DNA of 64,000 bases from contig NZ_AUTC01000132.1 in the NCBI RefSeq assembly GCF_001461695.1, positions 1-64,000 of the forward strand. Direction: 5' to 3'. Positions 7,492-16,052 of the stretch are shown one piece after another. Below the pieces are notes generated by a model, which searched no databases, had not been told where the DNA came from, and saw nothing but the letters and a program-made list of their open reading frames with translations. The position numbers were made by a program, and so were the translations under genes. Source of the DNA: Sinorhizobium fredii USDA 205. Lineage in GTDB: Bacteria > Pseudomonadota > Alphaproteobacteria > Rhizobiales > Rhizobiaceae. The first letter of the stretch is position 1; each line of letters begins with the position of its first letter.

Positions 7492-9755
7492 GCCCTCGCC
7501 ACCCCATCTGCTGTGGCGGAGAGCTCGACCCTGGCAGTGCCGAGACGAGATGAGGTGACGATGACGCGGATATTGCCGGCGACACCCGTCGATTCCAGCC
7601 AGAAACCGGTCGAGCCGCCTTGGAAGACGAGCTGGCTTGGCCCGATGAGCCGCGCCGGACCGTCAACCGCGATATCGACGGCATCATTGAGGAAGGGAAG
7701 GACGTTGCCGACCTGGTCGAGGGCGCGGACGATGACGCGGACACTGTCGCGCTCCTCGGTCCTGAGCGTCTTGCTGTCGGCCTCTACTTCGAGCGTCATC
7801 GGCACGGGATCGGCGACCATCCGGAGATGGGCGACCGCCTTGCCGCCGATGAAGCCGGTGAATTCGGCACTTTCCCATTTCATGCCCCAGACACCGAGCT
7901 CGTCCTTGGTGAAGTGGCGGTGGTCGATGACCACAGGGGCGTGCGGCAGGTGCGGGAAGGTCTCGCGGTCCGGACCGACGCGCTTCGTAAGCGAGCCGTA
8001 TTTCAGTTCGATCTCGTCGCAATTGGTCAGCACGATCAAGGGCAGCACACCGCCGATATTGCGCTCGCCGCGCGCCCAGAAGGTGACCGGCTTCATCACC
8101 ACTTCTTCGGACGGCTCGCATTGGCTGGCGTAGACAAAAGCGGCGAACTTCGGCTCGCGGAACATGTCCATGACGCCGTGATAGCAGATCCGGTCGCCGG
8201 AGCCGAAATCCTTGTGGGTGTTGTAGTCGAACATGCACCAGCCGATCGCGCCGGAAATGCTCGCGTCACCATGCGCTGCGTTCAGCACTTCGAGATGGCG
8301 GCGGACATGTTCGGCCTGCCGCTGCTCCTGGTCGTAGATCTTCGTCGGATACATGTGGCCGCCGAATTCGGTGATGAGATAAGGCACCTTGCGGGAAAGC
8401 CCGGTGCATTCCTGCTGCGGGCGGAGCGCCGTGCGCGGGCGGTTCGAGCCGGGCAGCTCCTCGTTGCCGAGGATGAAGTCGTTCATCGTGTAGACGTCCT
8501 CGAGGAATTCGCTGTCGGTGATGTAGCGCACGCCGCCCGTCTGCCGTGTCGGGTCGAGTTCGCGGGCGAGGCGGTTTGTCTCGACGTAGAAGTCATGCGA
8601 ATCCTGCGACTCGTTGATCCTGACGCCCCAGATGACGATCGAGGGATGGTTCCAGTCGCGCTCGATCATCCGGCGGACGTTCTGGATCGCCTCCTGCTTC
8701 CAGGCCTCGCCGCCGATGTGCTGCCAGCCGGGGATTTCCTCGAAGACGAGCAGGCCGATGCGGTCGCAATGGTCGAGGAACCACTTCGACTGCGGATAGT
8801 GTGAGGTGCGGACGAGATTGCAATGGAGCTTGTGCTTCAAGAGTTCCGCATCGCGCTCCTGCGCGCTGCGCCCCATCGCATAGCCGACATAGGGGAAGGC
8901 CTGGTGGCGATTGAGGCCGCGGATCTTGAGCGGCCGGCCGTTCAGCCGGAAGCCGTCTACGGTGAACTCCGCGGTGCGGAAGCCGAAACGCGATGCAAGC
9001 CGGTCGCGGCCATGATCGGTGCGGAGCTGGACGTCCACCTGATAGAGCACCGGAGCGTCGATATCCCAGAGCGACAAGCCCTTGAGGCCGGTCATATCGA
9101 GGGTGACGCTCTCGCCGCTTGTCTCGGCGACCGCCTCGGCGAGAACCTCGCCATCGGCGTCTCGCAAGAGGGCCGTCACCGTGGCGGCGATGGCGATGCC
9201 CTGCGGATTGGCGAGGTCGCAGCGAACGGCGACCGCCTTCGTGTCGGACAGCACGTCGCGGGGCTCGATCTTGATATTGGCGATCGACACCGGATCGGTG
9301 AGCTTCAGCCAGACGTCGCGATAGATGCCGGCATAGGTGAGGTAGTCGATCCGGCCGCCAAAGGGCGGGATCTCCGGATTCTCGCTGCCGTCGATCTTGA
9401 CGGTGATCAGGTTGTCGCCTTCCTTGAGGCGCCCGGTCAGGCGGGCCTCGAACGGGGTGTAGCCGTCCTTGTGGGCGACGATCTCCTCGCCGTTCAAGTA
9501 GACGACGGCATCCGCCATCGCCGCGTCGAAGACGATCGACACCTCGCGGCCGGCGAAGTCGGGATGCCAGGTGATGATCTTCTGATAGGTGAAGGCGCGC
9601 TGGTAGGAGGTCTCGTCGAAATAGTTGAAGGGCAGCTCGACCGCATTGTGCGGCAGGCTGACGGGATCACCGGTTTGCGGCTTGCCGGCATCGGCGGCGT
9701 TGAAGCCTTCGGAAAAGACCCATGAATCATTGAATGAAGTGACAGAGCGCATCAT
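7488..9755 (-). CDS. lacZ1: beta-galactosidase, glycoside hydrolase family 2
   Basis: 755 residues, shorter than E. coli LacZ (1023) and typical of the compact rhizobial enzyme; cytoplasmic, no signal peptide. It hydrolyses imported lactose and related beta-galactosides. GH2 layout: jelly-roll sugar-binding domain ~40-150, Ig-like domain ~160-260, TIM barrel ~265-560, then C-terminal beta domains. Acid/base Glu382 lies in WGVRINESQ and nucleophile Glu463 in YLITEFGGH. It starts 5 nt after the lacG stop and overlaps lacK by 4 nt, so translation is probably coupled. The two opening ATGs (MM) are equally possible starts. A beta-glucuronidase specificity cannot be excluded from sequence alone, but context favours galactosidase. 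Confidence 0.93.
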   Translation of the reverse strand: MMRSVTSFNDSWVFSEGFNAADAGKPQTGDPVSLPHNAVELPFNYFDETSYQRAFTYQKIITWHPDFAGREVSIVFDAAMADAVVYLNGEEIVAHKDGYTPFEARLTGRLKEGDNLITVKIDGSENPEIPPFGGRIDYLTYAGIYRDVWLKLTDPVSIANIKIEPRDVLSDTKAVAVRCDLANPQGIAIAATVTALLRDADGEVLAEAVAETSGESVTLDMTGLKGLSLWDIDAPVLYQVDVQLRTDHGRDRLASRFGFRTAEFTVDGFRLNGRPLKIRGLNRHQAFPYVGYAMGRSAQERDAELLKHKLHCNLVRTSHYPQSKWFLDHCDRIGLLVFEEIPGWQHIGGEAWKQEAIQNVRRMIERDWNHPSIVIWGVRINESQDSHDFYVETNRLARELDPTRQTGGVRYITDSEFLEDVYTMNDFILGNEELPGSNRPRTALRPQQECTGLSRKVPYLITEFGGHMYPTKIYDQEQRQAEHVRRHLEVLNAAHGDASISGAIGWCMFDYNTHKDFGSGDRICYHGVMDMFREPKFAAFVYASQCEPSEEVVMKPVTFWARGERNIGGVLPLIVLTNCDEIELKYGSLTKRVGPDRETFPHLPHAPVVIDHRHFTKDELGVWGMKWESAEFTGFIGGKAVAHLRMVADPVPMTLEVEADSKTLRTEERDSVRVIVRALDQVGNVLPFLNDAVDIAVDGPARLIGPSQLVFQGGSTGFWLESTGVAGNIRVIVTSSRLGTARVELSATADGVARA

Positions 9756-9760
9756 CGTTC

Positions 9761-10582
9761 CTATTTAACTGAGCCCAGCATGCCCTGGACGAATTGGCGT
9801 TGCATGAAGAAGAAGACGGTAAGCGTGGGCAGCGTCGCGAGGATCGTGCCGACCATCACCACCCCGTAGTCGGGGTAATAGGCCGAGGCGAGCGACGAGA
9901 TGACCAGCGTGATCGTCTTCGTCTCGTTGGACTGCAGCACGATCAGCGGCCAGAGATAGTTGTTCCAGGCGGTCATGAAGACGATGATGAAGGCCGCTGC
10001 ATAGGTCGAGCGCATCACCGGCACATAGATGTAGAGGAAGATCTGCCACTCTTTCAGGCCGTCGACCTTCGCAGCGTCGCGCAGTTCAGAGGGGAACGCC
10101 TTGGTGCACTGGCGGAAATAGAAGACGATGAAGGCCGAGCCGATCGTCGGCAGCACGACGGCGATATGCGTGTTGATGAGGTCCATCTTGCCCATCATGA
10201 TGAACAGCGGGATCATCAGCGCCGCGAAGGGGATCATCAGCGTTAGCAGCATGGCCCGGTAAAGGCGCTCGCGGTGGCGTGATCGGAAGATCTCGAAACC
10301 GTAGCCGGCGAGCGACGAGACGGCCAGCGTAAGCACTGTCGCGAAGATGGTGACCTTGGCCGAATTCCAGAAGACCAGCGGCACGTTCACCAAGGTGAAG
10401 AAGTTGGCGATATTCGTTGCCAGCGCCTCGCCGGGCAGGAGCCGGCCCTTGATGATGTCGATCGACGAATTGGTCGCGCCGAACGCCATCCAGATGAAGG
10501 GGAAGATGGAGAGGAAAGCCATCAGCCCGACGAAGCCATAGGTGAGGACGGCAGACGCGATATTTGCCGGGTTGTTTCTCAT
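9761..10582 (-). CDS. lacG: lactose ABC transporter permease LacG
   Basis: 273 residues, a MalG-type inner-membrane permease with about six transmembrane segments (first: VLTYGFVGLMAFLSIFPFIW). The cytoplasmic EAA loop reads ELRDAAKVDGLKEWQIFLYI with P immediately after, where the LacK ATPase docks. The C-terminus QRQFVQGMLGSVK is typical of CUT1 permeases. The ATG overlaps the lacF stop by 4 nt. It pairs with LacF to import lactose delivered by LacE. Confidence 0.93.
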   Translation of the reverse strand: MRNNPANIASAVLTYGFVGLMAFLSIFPFIWMAFGATNSSIDIIKGRLLPGEALATNIANFFTLVNVPLVFWNSAKVTIFATVLTLAVSSLAGYGFEIFRSRHRERLYRAMLLTLMIPFAALMIPLFIMMGKMDLINTHIAVVLPTIGSAFIVFYFRQCTKAFPSELRDAAKVDGLKEWQIFLYIYVPVMRSTYAAAFIIVFMTAWNNYLWPLIVLQSNETKTITLVISSLASAYYPDYGVVMVGTILATLPTLTVFFFMQRQFVQGMLGSVK

Positions 10583-11478
10583 CGGTCGCGCTCCCGGGCG
10601 AGGAAGAACTGCAGGAAGGCGAGCAGGGCAACGAGCACGACAATCACGTAGGAAACCGTCGCCGCATAGCCGAAGTTCGGCATGAAGCGGAAGGTCAAGT
10701 TGTAGATATAGAGCGACAGTGTCAGCGTCGCATTCGACGGCCCGCCCTTGCCCTCGGTGAGGTTATAGACCTCGTCGAAGAGCTGCAGCGTGCCGATCGT
10801 CGAGATCACCGTGGTGAACAGGATGACGGGCTTCAGGAGCGGTATGGTGATGTGGGTGAAGCGCGCCCAGGCCGGGACGCCGTCAATCCGCGCTACTTCG
10901 TAGATCGACCTGTCGATGTTTTGCAGTGCCGCCAGATAGAAGATCATGTTGTAGCCGGTCCAGCGCCAGGTGATGGCGATGATGACGAGCGCCTTCGCCC
11001 AGAAGGGATGCGTCTGCCACGGGATCGGCGAGGCAATGATGCCGATTGCCTGCAGCGTTGAATTGACGATGCCGCCGAACGCGAACATGCCCTTGAAGAG
11101 CACCGAATAGGCGACGAGCGATGTGACGCAGGGCAGGAAGATCGCGGTGCGGAAGAAGGCCCGGCCGACGAGCCGCGGATTGTTCAGGAGCGACGCCAGG
11201 ATCAGCGCCAGCAGGATCATGATCGGCACCTGCACGACGAAATAGGTCATCGTGTTGGTCAGCGCCTTGATGAACACCGGATCGTTCCAGAGGCGGACGA
11301 TATTTGAAAAGCCGGCGAACTTCATCATCATGCCACGGCCGGACTGGAAGGACATCCAGAGCGACCAGACGATCGGATAGACCATGAAGAGGGCGATCAG
11401 CCCGAGCGCCGGCGCGACGAAGAGCCAGCCATTGACGTCATAATATCGGCCGATGCCGCCGCGGCGCGCCAGAGCCAT
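10579..11478 (-). CDS. lacF: lactose ABC transporter permease LacF
   Basis: 299 residues from the chosen start, a MalF-type permease with six predicted membrane helices (first: WLFVAPALGLIALFMVYPIV) and the EAA loop YEVARIDGVPAWARFTHITI. The ATG at 11478 is preferred because GAGG lies 6 nt upstream; in-frame ATGs at 11490 and 11520 are alternatives, but the latter falls inside the intercistronic hairpin. It follows lacE after a 93 bp gap and overlaps lacG by 4 nt. Confidence 0.92.
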   Translation of the reverse strand: MALARRGGIGRYYDVNGWLFVAPALGLIALFMVYPIVWSLWMSFQSGRGMMMKFAGFSNIVRLWNDPVFIKALTNTMTYFVVQVPIMILLALILASLLNNPRLVGRAFFRTAIFLPCVTSLVAYSVLFKGMFAFGGIVNSTLQAIGIIASPIPWQTHPFWAKALVIIAITWRWTGYNMIFYLAALQNIDRSIYEVARIDGVPAWARFTHITIPLLKPVILFTTVISTIGTLQLFDEVYNLTEGKGGPSNATLTLSLYIYNLTFRFMPNFGYAATVSYVIVVLVALLAFLQFFLARERDR

Positions 11479-11507
11479 CGTCAACCTCATCGAAAACGGG
11501 GGGTACT

Positions 11508-11531
11508 GGCCGTGGCGCACCCGCCACGGCC
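11508..11531 (-). other. lacE-lacF intercistronic hairpin
   Basis: A perfect 10 bp stem, GGCCGTGGCG with CGCCACGGCC, closes a 4 nt loop 40 bp after the lacE stop. No T-tract follows in the direction of transcription, so it is more likely a 3'-stabilising or partial-attenuation structure keeping lacE mRNA in excess over permease mRNA than a full terminator. Confidence 0.6.
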
Positions 11532-11571
11532 GCGAGCGGCAGGCGGTCGGGCCTGCCGCGCGTTGGCTCGG

Positions 11572-12846
11572 TTATTGGATATGTCCGCTGATTTCGGACT
11601 CGATCGCCTTCAGCGCGTCGTCGACCGGCATGCCCTGCGTCAACGCCGGCAATTGCGCGGTGACCGCGAGATCCGCCTCGTTGGTGAAGACGCCGTAGTT
11701 GACCGACGGTACCTTCACCAGCCAGTCGGAGAAGTTCTGCCAGACTTTCTCGCCGCCGAAGAACGGATCGGCGGCCTCGTAGGCCGCGCCGCCGCGGGCG
11801 GCGAGCAGCGAGCCGACGGCACCGCGCTCCTGCAGGATCTTCTGGTAGAAATCGATGTCCTTGCCGTAGATCTCGTTCAGGAAGTCGATCGCTTCGGCTT
11901 TTTCAGCCGAGCTTTCAAGCACGTACCAGCTCGATCCGCCGAGGTTCGAGGCATGCGTCGCGCCTTCGATCGACAGCGCCGGGATCGGCGCCACACCCCA
12001 TTTGCCGGCCTGGTCCGGCTGCGCCTTGACGGTGCCGGTGATCCACACACCGGTGACGACGGTGGCAACGTCGCCGGAGGTGAAGGTGCCGACCCAGTCG
12101 GACCAGCCGTTGGCCGGCTTGTAGATATTGGCGGACATGATCTTGCCCATGGTCTCGACTGCCGCCTTCAGCGCCGGATTGCCGGTGATGTTCGGCTTGC
12201 CTTCCTTGTCGAAATACCATTGGCCGGCCGACTGCATGATGATGCGGACGAGGCCGCCATCGTTCGGGTCGAGGCCCATCATCTTCTTGCCGGTCTTCGC
12301 CTCGACTTGGCTGCCGATCTCGATGAAACGATCCCAGGTAAGGTTCTGCATGTCCTCGGGCTTGAAGCCAGCCTGCTCGAGGTAGTCCTTGCGATAGTAG
12401 AGACCGGTGACGCCGGAATCGAAGGGCATGCCATAGATCTGGCCGTCGACGGTCATCACCTCGACCTTGTACGGCGCGAAACCGGAGTAATCGACAGTAC
12501 CGGATAGGGCCGCAAAGGCGCCCGGGAAGGATTGCAGGTATTTCTGCGCGCCGTAGTCCTCGATCAGGACAATATCGGGCAGCGCGTCGGCGGTGCCGGA
12601 GGCAAGGCCCGTCTGGAGCTTTTGCTCGACGTCGGTCTTGGCGAAATCGACGACATTGAAGGTGACATCCGGATGCGTCTTGGTATAGCGGGCGCCCGCT
12701 TCCTTCATGATCGCGACGTTGAAGTTCGGATCCCAGCACCAGATGGTGATTTCCTTCGCCTCGGCGGCGGTCACCGCCAGAAAGCTCGCGCTCGCAAGCG
12801 CCAGAGCGGCGATCCGCGGCAGATGGGCACGCGCGAAAATATCCAT
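11572..12846 (-). CDS. lacE: lactose ABC transporter periplasmic binding protein LacE
   Basis: 424 residues. A Sec signal peptide (LPRIAALALASASFLAVTAA, cleavage near AEA-KE) precedes a family 1 extracellular sugar-binding fold (EITIWCWDPNFN at the mature N-terminus, ...GVAPIPALSIEGATH... near residue 285). It captures lactose in the periplasm for LacFGK. The ATG at 12846 is chosen because GGGAGG sits 5 nt before it; the frame extends five codons further upstream without a better site. It is the first gene of the operon, with a palindromic operator candidate about 90 bp upstream shared with lacR. Confidence 0.93.
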   Translation of the reverse strand: MDIFARAHLPRIAALALASASFLAVTAAEAKEITIWCWDPNFNVAIMKEAGARYTKTHPDVTFNVVDFAKTDVEQKLQTGLASGTADALPDIVLIEDYGAQKYLQSFPGAFAALSGTVDYSGFAPYKVEVMTVDGQIYGMPFDSGVTGLYYRKDYLEQAGFKPEDMQNLTWDRFIEIGSQVEAKTGKKMMGLDPNDGGLVRIIMQSAGQWYFDKEGKPNITGNPALKAAVETMGKIMSANIYKPANGWSDWVGTFTSGDVATVVTGVWITGTVKAQPDQAGKWGVAPIPALSIEGATHASNLGGSSWYVLESSAEKAEAIDFLNEIYGKDIDFYQKILQERGAVGSLLAARGGAAYEAADPFFGGEKVWQNFSDWLVKVPSVNYGVFTNEADLAVTAQLPALTQGMPVDDALKAIESEISGHIQ

Positions 12847-12937
12847 GCATTCCTCCCTCAAGGTTCGTTCCCCGAGACAGTCCTCTCTGTCTCTGGGGCG
12901 GAGTATTTCCTAAAATCGGAGGGGACGCAATATTTTC

Positions 12938-12951
12938 AGTAAATTTTTACT
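12938..12951 (-). promoter_or_regulatory. candidate LacR operator at the lacE promoter
   Basis: The near-perfect palindrome AGTAAATTTTTACT (6 bp arms around TT) lies 92 bp upstream of lacE. Its first 12 bases recur exactly upstream of lacR at 14898-14909. An AT-rich palindrome repeated at the target operon and the LacI-family regulator gene is what a LacR operator should look like. Confidence 0.55.
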
Positions 12952-12971
12952 TGGCTATTTTCTGAGCCAGC

Positions 12972-13409
12972 TTACGCAGGCTCGAGGTCGGTCTGGGAGA
13001 AATCATCGCCCTTGAAGAGCAAGGGGAGGCGGTAGGTTTTCGCGCAGGCATAGGAGAAGCAATCTCCGAAATTGAGCCTTGCGGGGTGGGCGACCACGCC
13101 GCCATAGGTCCGGCACGCATCGATCGCGGTGCGATGCATTGCGCTGTCAATCGTCAACTCTTTCGCGCCGATCGTCTCAATAAAAGCCTCGACATGCTGT
13201 TGCGCCAAATCGATCAGGTGCGGCGGGATCGGCACTTGGTTTCCGAGGGCGCCATCCCGCTTTTTGCGGGCGAGGCTGATGACAGCCTCAAATACGCAGA
13301 GCGAAGAATAGTAGATTGGCTTTGCCGCATTTTCGATCTTGGCAATCAGGAGATCGGCGTCCTCCTCGTCGCCGAGGATGGCGACGATGGCTGAAGCATC
13401 CAGGAACAT
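12972..13409 (-). CDS. vapC: VapC-type PIN-domain toxin
   Basis: 145 residues. The PIN fold is indicated by the opening FLDASAIVAILGDEED (first catalytic Asp), Glu in the SLCVFEAVISLARK helix, and the late LNFGDCFSYACAKTYRLPLLF segment with the third and fourth acidic residues (GDCF, KGDDF). VapC toxins are Mg-dependent ribonucleases that cleave tRNA or rRNA. The ATG at 13409 overlaps the vapB stop as ATGA, fixing the start; five upstream codons in the frame fall inside vapB. All catalytic acids are present, so it looks functional. It sits between lacE and lacR, an unusual place for a toxin-antitoxin pair. Confidence 0.88.
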   Translation of the reverse strand: MFLDASAIVAILGDEEDADLLIAKIENAAKPIYYSSLCVFEAVISLARKKRDGALGNQVPIPPHLIDLAQQHVEAFIETIGAKELTIDSAMHRTAIDACRTYGGVVAHPARLNFGDCFSYACAKTYRLPLLFKGDDFSQTDLEPA

Positions 13410-13654
13410 CAGATACCGCCCCACTGTTCATCGGCAAATTTCTTCATGTCAAAGTCGGGATCATCCGGCCCCATGGCGCGAACCTCGTTTTGAAGCCGCT
13501 TGATTCGGTCTTTCAAGGGAATTGCTTGTCTGGCGCGTGCCAATTCATTGAGCAGCGCACGACGCACCGCCTCCGTCTTGTTGGGGGCGTTGATCGCCTG
13601 CTGGACCTGCTTCGCAAGTTCGTCGACTGCGCCATCGCGAATATAGAGGGACAT
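13409..13654 (-). CDS. vapB: VapB-type antitoxin (PF07704-like)
   Basis: 81 residues, opening MSLYIRDGAVDELAKQVQQA and INAPNKTEAVRRAL, a short DNA-binding element of the Rv0623/PF07704 antitoxin family, followed by a charged toxin-binding tail ending DMKKFADEQWGGI. It should neutralise VapC and repress the pair. The ATG at 13654 has GGAGA 8 nt upstream. Repeated TATA-type motifs lie just upstream at 13668-13712. Confidence 0.85.
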   Translation of the reverse strand: MSLYIRDGAVDELAKQVQQAINAPNKTEAVRRALLNELARARQAIPLKDRIKRLQNEVRAMGPDDPDFDMKKFADEQWGGI

Positions 13655-13667
13655 CGGGGCATTCTCC

Positions 13668-13712
13668 GGTATATTCCAGATTGGATATACACATATTCTA
13701 GTCGGGATATAC
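13668..13712 (-). promoter_or_regulatory. candidate vapB operator/promoter repeats
   Basis: GGTATATTCC at 13668-13677 and two copies of GGATATAC at 13683-13690 and 13705-13712 lie within 60 bp upstream of vapB. The two identical octamers are 22 bp apart, about two helical turns, which suits cooperative binding by a VapBC complex. Not matched to a known operator. Confidence 0.35.
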
Positions 13713-13779
13713 GGCGGCGGCAAGCGCCGCGAGGTGGCGCCCACCGTGATATGCGACGGGCAGGGATCATGCGTAGCGT

Positions 13780-14850
13780 CTACACGGACCCGAGCTCTTC
13801 GCGGCCGGCCATTGATCCGCCTGGTTCGCGATCGCCCTGCTGGGGCGTGCTTCCCCGCCAGACCATTTCGGTTCCGAGAACCACCTTCTTGGCGACGTCG
13901 CGCCCGGAAAGGCGCTCGAGCAACAGGTCGACGGCAGTTTCGCCGATCAGCTCGGCCGGAATCTTGACGGTCGAAAGCGGCGGCCCGAGAAATTGTGCGA
14001 CAGGAATATCGTTGAAGCTCGCCACGGCAATGTCCTCGGGGATCCTGAGGCCCATCTCCTGAATAGCCCGGTAAGCGCCGAGCGCCATGTTGTCGTTGCA
14101 GGTGATCAGTACCTTCGGCGGGTGGGGCTTCGACAGCATCGCCTTTGTGAGCGCGTAGCCGCTGTCGGGCGTCATCCGCTCGACGAGACACAGTTCCGGA
14201 TCGTAGAGTCCGGCCTTCACCATCCAGTCGATAAAGGTCCGGCAGCGACGCTCCGAGTAGATGTTTTCCGGTTCGTGGAAGGCGTCGATCCAGCCGATAA
14301 AGCCGATCCGGCGATAGCCCATGGCGTGAACCGCTTCCAGGAGCCGGGTCATTGCCAACGCGACGTCGCTCAACACGCTGTCGTCCGCATCGCCGGCGGG
14401 CGCGTAATCGGCAAAGACGAGGTGGCGGCTGTGGCGGCGCAGCCATTCGAGCGCTTCACCATAGTAGTGGCCGACCGCAACGACGCCCGAGGCGCCCTCC
14501 AGTATCGCCGCTTCCGGAGCGCTGCCGGTCGGGACGACCTTGACGATCTCGCTTTTCATCGCCTGACAGCGGCTTTCGATGCCGAGCCGGACGCCGACAT
14601 AGTAGGGATCGGCCAGTTCCTGGGCCGGCTCGAGGAAGTGGACGAGCGCAATCTTCTGCCCGGCGCCGAGTCCTTGGGCGGCCGCCCGGCCGCGGTTGCG
14701 CGGCGTCGCGTAATTCAGCGCCTCGGCCGTTTCGATGATCGCCTGGCGTTTCCTGGTGGAGATCGACAGGGTCGGATCGTAGTTCAAGACCCGCGACACG
14801 GTCGCCGACGACACACCGACAGCCGCTGCGATTTCCTTGATTGTCACCAT
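13780..14850 (-). CDS. lacR: LacI-family repressor LacR
   Basis: 356 residues. The N-terminal helix-turn-helix VTIKEIAAAVGVSSATVSRV with the hinge helix following, then a periplasmic-binding-protein-like effector domain (IALVHFLEPAQ..., ...ITCNDNMALGAYRAIQEMGL, PEDIAVASFND), is standard LacI/GalR. By position it corresponds to S. meliloti LacR, repressor of the lac operon. It is read in the same direction as lacEFGZK but separated from lacE by vapBC and about 125 bp of spacer. The shared 12-mer upstream of lacR and lacE suggests autoregulation together with operon repression. Confidence 0.88.
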   Translation of the reverse strand: MVTIKEIAAAVGVSSATVSRVLNYDPTLSISTRKRQAIIETAEALNYATPRNRGRAAAQGLGAGQKIALVHFLEPAQELADPYYVGVRLGIESRCQAMKSEIVKVVPTGSAPEAAILEGASGVVAVGHYYGEALEWLRRHSRHLVFADYAPAGDADDSVLSDVALAMTRLLEAVHAMGYRRIGFIGWIDAFHEPENIYSERRCRTFIDWMVKAGLYDPELCLVERMTPDSGYALTKAMLSKPHPPKVLITCNDNMALGAYRAIQEMGLRIPEDIAVASFNDIPVAQFLGPPLSTVKIPAELIGETAVDLLLERLSGRDVAKKVVLGTEMVWRGSTPQQGDREPGGSMAGREELGSV

Positions 14851-14897
14851 TGTCTTACGTCCCGCCCAGTCAGTCGCGTGCTTCGCGTCTTTTATTT

Positions 14898-14909
14898 AGT
14901 AAATTTTTA
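14898..14909 (-). promoter_or_regulatory. second copy of the candidate LacR operator
   Basis: AGTAAATTTTTA, identical to 12 of the 14 bases of the palindrome upstream of lacE, lies 47 bp upstream of the lacR start in the short gap between lacR and the agpT stop codon. Confidence 0.5.
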
Positions 14910-14920
14910 TCGCGCAGATT

Positions 14921-15856
14921 TCAATCGCACGCGGCAGCCAGCGTGGTTACCGATTCACTTATCTTCTGGGTTTTTGCGGGCACGCTCGCATACATGCCGG
15001 TGGTGCGGAACTCCGTCGGGCTCGCGCCGAAGACGCGGCGGAAGACCTTGGCGAAATAGTTCGGGTCGTCGAAGCCGGACAGGATGGCTACCTCCTTGAC
15101 CGGCAGGTCCGCGGTCTTGGTCAAGAGCTTCACGGCCCTTTGCAACCGCTTCTGCAGCACGAATTCGGCGGGCGGCATGCCTTCGCTTGCCGCGAAGACG
15201 CGGGAGAAGTGCGCGCGGCTCAAGCCGGAGACGCGGGCGAGCTCTTCGACCGGCAGCGGCTTTTCGAGGTTCGCCAGGATATGATCGATGACGTGCTGCA
15301 TCTTCCGATACTCTTCACTGATGACCGGATGCGAGCCGAAGACGTCGTCATAGAGCGCCATTGCCGCCTCATAGGCGATCGCCGAGGCGCAGCCGGGCGT
15401 CTCACCGCCGGTGATGAGGCGGCGGCTGCAGTCCGCCAGGTGCTCGACCGTCTCCGGCTGCAGCTTCAGGACCGGGCCGGTGACGGCGAGAATGGCGCGG
15501 TGGATGCGCAGCGCCTCCTCGCCGTTCATCGAGATCCAGAAAAACTCCCACCGCCCGTCTTCCTCCAGCCAGTAGCGGTGATTGTGCGGGACGAGAAGCA
15601 GCAGCGTATCGCCCTCGCGCAGGCGATAGGTGCGGTGCTCGTAGCGTAAGTTTCCGGCGCCGCCGATCGTGTGCTGCAGTACAGTGAATGGCGTCTGGCC
15701 CCGCTTTCGCCCGTCCCAGTCGTAGCCGCCATCGGTCCTGATCTCGTAGCCGGTGCTGGTCGGCATCGTGTGCAGGCTCTGCCTTCCCCGCGGCAGCGAA
15801 ACGGTCCGCATCACCGGCCCCCGGTCGATCAATTGCTGCAGCACAGAATCACCCAT
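14921..15856 (-). CDS. agpT: AraC-family activator AgpT
   Basis: 311 residues. The N-terminal half carries a cupin-like ligand domain (YRLREGDTLLLLVPHNHRYW), the last ~100 residues the two AraC helix-turn-helix units (PVEELARVSGLSRAHFSRVF and VKEVAILSGFDDPNYFAKVF, then RRVFGASPTEFR). In S. meliloti the AraC-like AgpT activates alpha-galactoside genes, and it lies at the same place, divergent from agaL1. The inducer is likely an alpha-galactoside such as melibiose or raffinose. The shared 196 bp intergenic region holds the control sites. Confidence 0.9.
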   Translation of the reverse strand: MGDSVLQQLIDRGPVMRTVSLPRGRQSLHTMPTSTGYEIRTDGGYDWDGRKRGQTPFTVLQHTIGGAGNLRYEHRTYRLREGDTLLLLVPHNHRYWLEEDGRWEFFWISMNGEEALRIHRAILAVTGPVLKLQPETVEHLADCSRRLITGGETPGCASAIAYEAAMALYDDVFGSHPVISEEYRKMQHVIDHILANLEKPLPVEELARVSGLSRAHFSRVFAASEGMPPAEFVLQKRLQRAVKLLTKTADLPVKEVAILSGFDDPNYFAKVFRRVFGASPTEFRTTGMYASVPAKTQKISESVTTLAAACD

Positions 15857-15985
15857 GAAAGCACAATCCCGCTCTAGTCGCGCTCCGGATTATACACATA
15901 ATGGCCACAGATCGCGCAAGACGCACGGCTAACCGGCGTCCGAAGCAGGGTTTTCGGTAAGGACGGTCCGCGACGGCTGGCCAGA

Positions 15986-16002
15986 TCAATTCGATGAATT
16001 GA
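15986..16002 (+). promoter_or_regulatory. inverted repeat upstream of agaL1
   Basis: TCAATTC-gat-GAATTGA is a perfect 7 bp-arm inverted repeat 50 bp upstream of agaL1 in the agpT-agaL1 divergent region. It could be an operator or a leader hairpin; AraC proteins usually prefer direct repeats, so assignment to AgpT is uncertain. Confidence 0.35.
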
Positions 16003-16052
16003 TTTTACCCTTATTGCGCGAGGATCGCCTTTGCGAGGAGGATTGAACGAAA

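Noticed and set aside
6394..8133. Long rightward open frames opposite lacK and lacZ (also 8823-9725, 11512-12507, 21032-22207, 53183-55714, 58321-60738)
   Set aside because: They mirror real leftward or rightward genes on the opposite strand, lack family motifs, and show the composition expected of antisense frames in GC-rich DNA.
13409..14446. 345-codon leftward frame reaching from vapB into lacR
   Set aside because: Its C-terminal 81 codons are vapB; the rest is an alternative frame of lacR without sense.
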